DNA of 7,395 nucleotides from Bacillota bacterium. Lineage in GTDB: Bacteria; Bacillota; Clostridia; Acetivibrionales; DSM-2933. Shown piece after piece: positions 5,538 to 7,395 of the stretch. How positions within the stretch are numbered: the first letter of the stretch is position 1; the number at the start of each line of letters is the position of its first letter. The stretch spans positions 1-7,395 of the forward strand of contig JAEZNF010000182.1 in assembly GCA_023441845.1 (NCBI GenBank), given 5' to 3'. Both the position numbers and the translations under genes were made by a program. A model generated the notes under the pieces. It had not been told where the DNA came from. It made no database searches and was given only the letters and a program-made list of their open reading frames with translations.

Positions 5538-7395
5538 TACCGGAAAGGAGTCTCTTATGCCATTTATATATTGATTTATTATATCTGAATCAGTAGAATC
5601 TATTGTAGTTTGGACTGAACTCACGTCCGCAGCTATACGCTGTGAAAAGTCTGTTATGTTATTTCCATTGTTTACTATAATATTTACGTCTTCTTTTGTT
5701 ATAGCTCCATCTCCATTTACATCTCCATAGGTAACTATTTTAACACTGCCAACAGGGAATTCTGTGATATTCCCATTAACATATTTCAACATATAAAGGT
5801 TATCAATGGCATCTACTACTCCATCTCCATTTACATCAGATGCTAACTTCTGGGAATCTGAGAAATCAGTAATTTTTTCAAGTAAATAGTCATTCAGAAT
5901 ACTAAAGTCTTCATAAGTAACTGTTCCATTACCATTAATATCTCCATAAAGAATAGCTATAGTATTAATTTGCCTTGACGCCGGTCCAGTATTATTGGAA
6001 TTTTTTGCCCTTACCTTATAATAATGCTTATTAAGGTTGCTGCATGTATAGCTTGTATTTGATCCTACACTAAAGAATGAGCCATTATCTATACTAATTT
6101 CATATTCAGTTGCACATTTAACAGGATCCCATGAGATTTTTGTATTGCTACCGTCAATAGTGGCCTTTACATTAGGAACTACAAGGTATTCTATTGTAAC
6201 GGACATTGAATCGGAGCTTGGACTATTTATTGTAATAGATATTGAACTATCATTTCCTTCAAAAGTTTTACTGCTTCCAGGTGATGTATTTAGCCCAAGG
6301 AATGTTTTACTTCCAGGACCATCATTATGAAACAAATAATTATAATACATGAAATCATCATACATTATACTTTCGGCTTGTTCCAGTCTGAATTTATTGG
6401 GGATTCCATTATAACTAAGTATATGCCATATAGCTATTCCTCCACTGATAAAGACGTCACTTAGAGTTGAATCAAACCCTTTAAACTGCCTGTTTTCTAT
6501 AAGAAAATACTCTTTAGAATTTGGAACATTTACCTTTAAAACATTATATTTATTTGGATCGTTTAAATCTAAAGAGTTAACAGTATATGTGCCAGGAGTA
6601 TTTACAACAGTTGGTTCTACAAATCCCATCTCAATTTTATGCCAAGGATCCAAGTGTTGAGGAATTATACGAGAATTACACATAAGACTCAGGTTAGATG
6701 TACAGTTTCCTGGTATTTTGTATATGTCTTTTGCACTTCTATCATGAGCCATTTCATGACATATTGTACCTAAACTTTCATTTGCATTTACAAATGAAAC
6801 ATGAGCTTTATCAAAACTCATATTATCAAGTTTTGGAGCAGTTGTAGAGTTAAATATAGTGTTAAATGCTCGTGTTTTTGGGGCGTTATATTGGCCAGTT
6901 GCCAGTACAAATATAATATGTAGTTCCTCAGGAGTATTAATATGCCCATAACCCTTACTATCAGGCAAATCTTTTTCTACACTTGAAAAATCAATATATG
7001 GATCTACTAAAGAATCTTTGAGAATACTGTTGGAAATCATATCTTCAGCATCACTAGTTAAAACCCCTACACTTTCACCAGAAGTTACATATTGATTTGG
7101 GTGGGCATAAGGAACTCTCGCTCTGACTATCCCATCATTATATGTTCCGTTTGTTTCTTCCACTGGTATCAGATCAACTTTATGACCAGACACTTCCTTA
7201 TAGTAGTTTTTTGCTGTATTACCGTTTGATCCAAATATAAGATTGTTGTAATACTCATCACTATACAAAATATCTCCGCTATAATCACAAGGACTAGGAT
7301 ATTTAGAAAGTGATTCAGTATTTTCGGTGAATTCAATAAGAACAACAAGTACTTTCTCCTGACGTGGAGTCATGGTTGTACCAAAAGAATTGGAA
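5529..7395 (-). CDS. Secreted M6-family zinc metalloprotease with FN3-like domain and two type I dockerins, N-terminus missing
   Basis: Residues are numbered from the Met codon at 7373, but the frame stays open through the right edge (SNSFGTT precedes it) and no ribosome site lies there, so the true start with signal peptide and propeptide is outside. VLVVLIEFTEN (8-18) is the first strand of the protease domain. HEMAHDRSAKD (206-216) gives HExxHxxxxxD: zinc ligands H206 and H210, catalytic E207 and probable third ligand D216, as in M6 immune inhibitor A-like enzymes (HExGHxxGxxD), although both usual glycines are replaced (Ala209, Ser213). LDPWHKIEMGFVEP (241-254) is a typical M6 segment. 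A fibronectin III-like domain follows (about 400-472). Two dockerin modules end the protein: 477-540 with DINGNGTVTYED and DVNGDGVVDAID, and 550-614 with DVNGDGAITKED and a degenerate second loop. The enzyme would dock to a cellulosomal cohesin outside the cell. Target protein unknown. Confidence 0.9.
   Translation of the reverse strand, partial: SNSFGTTMTPRQEKVLVVLIEFTENTESLSKYPSPCDYSGDILYSDEYYNNLIFGSNGNTAKNYYKEVSGHKVDLIPVEETNGTYNDGIVRARVPYAHPNQYVTSGESVGVLTSDAEDMISNSILKDSLVDPYIDFSSVEKDLPDSKGYGHINTPEELHIIFVLATGQYNAPKTRAFNTIFNSTTAPKLDNMSFDKAHVSFVNANESLGTICHEMAHDRSAKDIYKIPGNCTSNLSLMCNSRIIPQHLDPWHKIEMGFVEPTVVNTPGTYTVNSLDLNDPNKYNVLKVNVPNSKEYFLIENRQFKGFDSTLSDVFISGGIAIWHILSYNGIPNKFRLEQAESIMYDDFMYYNYLFHNDGPGSKTFLGLNTSPGSSKTFEGNDSSISITINSPSSDSMSVTIEYLVVPNVKATIDGSNTKISWDPVKCATEYEISIDNGSFFSVGSNTSYTCSNLNKHYYKVRAKNSNNTGPASRQINTIAILYGDINGNGTVTYEDFSILNDYLLEKITDFSDSQKLASDVNGDGVVDAIDNLYMLKYVNGNITEFPVGSVKIVTYGDVNGDGAITKEDVNIIVNNGNNITDFSQRIAADVSSVQTTIDSTDSDIINQYINGIRDSFPVMY

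Noticed and set aside
7371..7373. Met at 7373 as the true start of the protease
   Set aside because: The frame is open upstream to the window edge, no Shine-Dalgarno precedes it, and it would leave a dockerin protein without a signal peptide.

Overview
The window is AT-rich DNA from what is most likely an anaerobic, cellulosome-forming clostridium (Ruminiclostridium, Acetivibrio or Clostridium type). The pointers are a secreted metalloprotease carrying two type I dockerin modules, strong AGGAGG-type ribosome binding sites, and a 30-base CRISPR repeat whose transcribed strand ends in ATTGAAAC, as in clostridial repeats. The species cannot be fixed from the sequence.

Left part (1-3746): a type III-like CRISPR-Cas locus, all on the minus strand. 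In transcription order it holds an array of five repeats and four spacers (3746 to 3459), cas6 (3238 to 2300), a 700-residue Cas10-like large subunit (2276 to 174), and the first 62 codons of a RAMP-like effector subunit that overlaps cas10 by 14 bases and leaves the window at base 1. Cas6 would cut the array transcript into crRNAs, and Cas10 with the RAMP subunits would form the effector. The Cas10 has an HD motif and a four-cysteine zinc-finger-like segment but no GGDD anywhere, so the nucleotide-cyclase activity of ordinary type III systems is probably missing. No cas1, cas2, Csm6/Csx1 or other ancillary gene is visible, and the locus continues to the left.

Middle part (3747-5528): mostly non-coding or decayed. 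It holds the CRISPR leader with a good minus-strand promoter, a possible decayed gene over the leader, and a small minus-strand gene (4453-4627) that has an excellent ribosome binding site and its own terminator but is broken by one extra A in a run of six. Divergent from it is a 61-residue one-pass membrane protein (4830-5015, plus strand) with a near-consensus promoter, a structured 5' leader in which a 9-bp hairpin buries the Shine-Dalgarno, and its own terminator.

Right part (5529-7395): the C-terminal part of an M6-family (immune inhibitor A-like) zinc metalloprotease with a fibronectin III-like domain and two C-terminal dockerin modules, minus strand. It ends in a strong intrinsic terminator at 5359-5401. 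Its signal peptide and propeptide lie beyond the right edge. It is not functionally linked to the CRISPR locus as far as can be seen.
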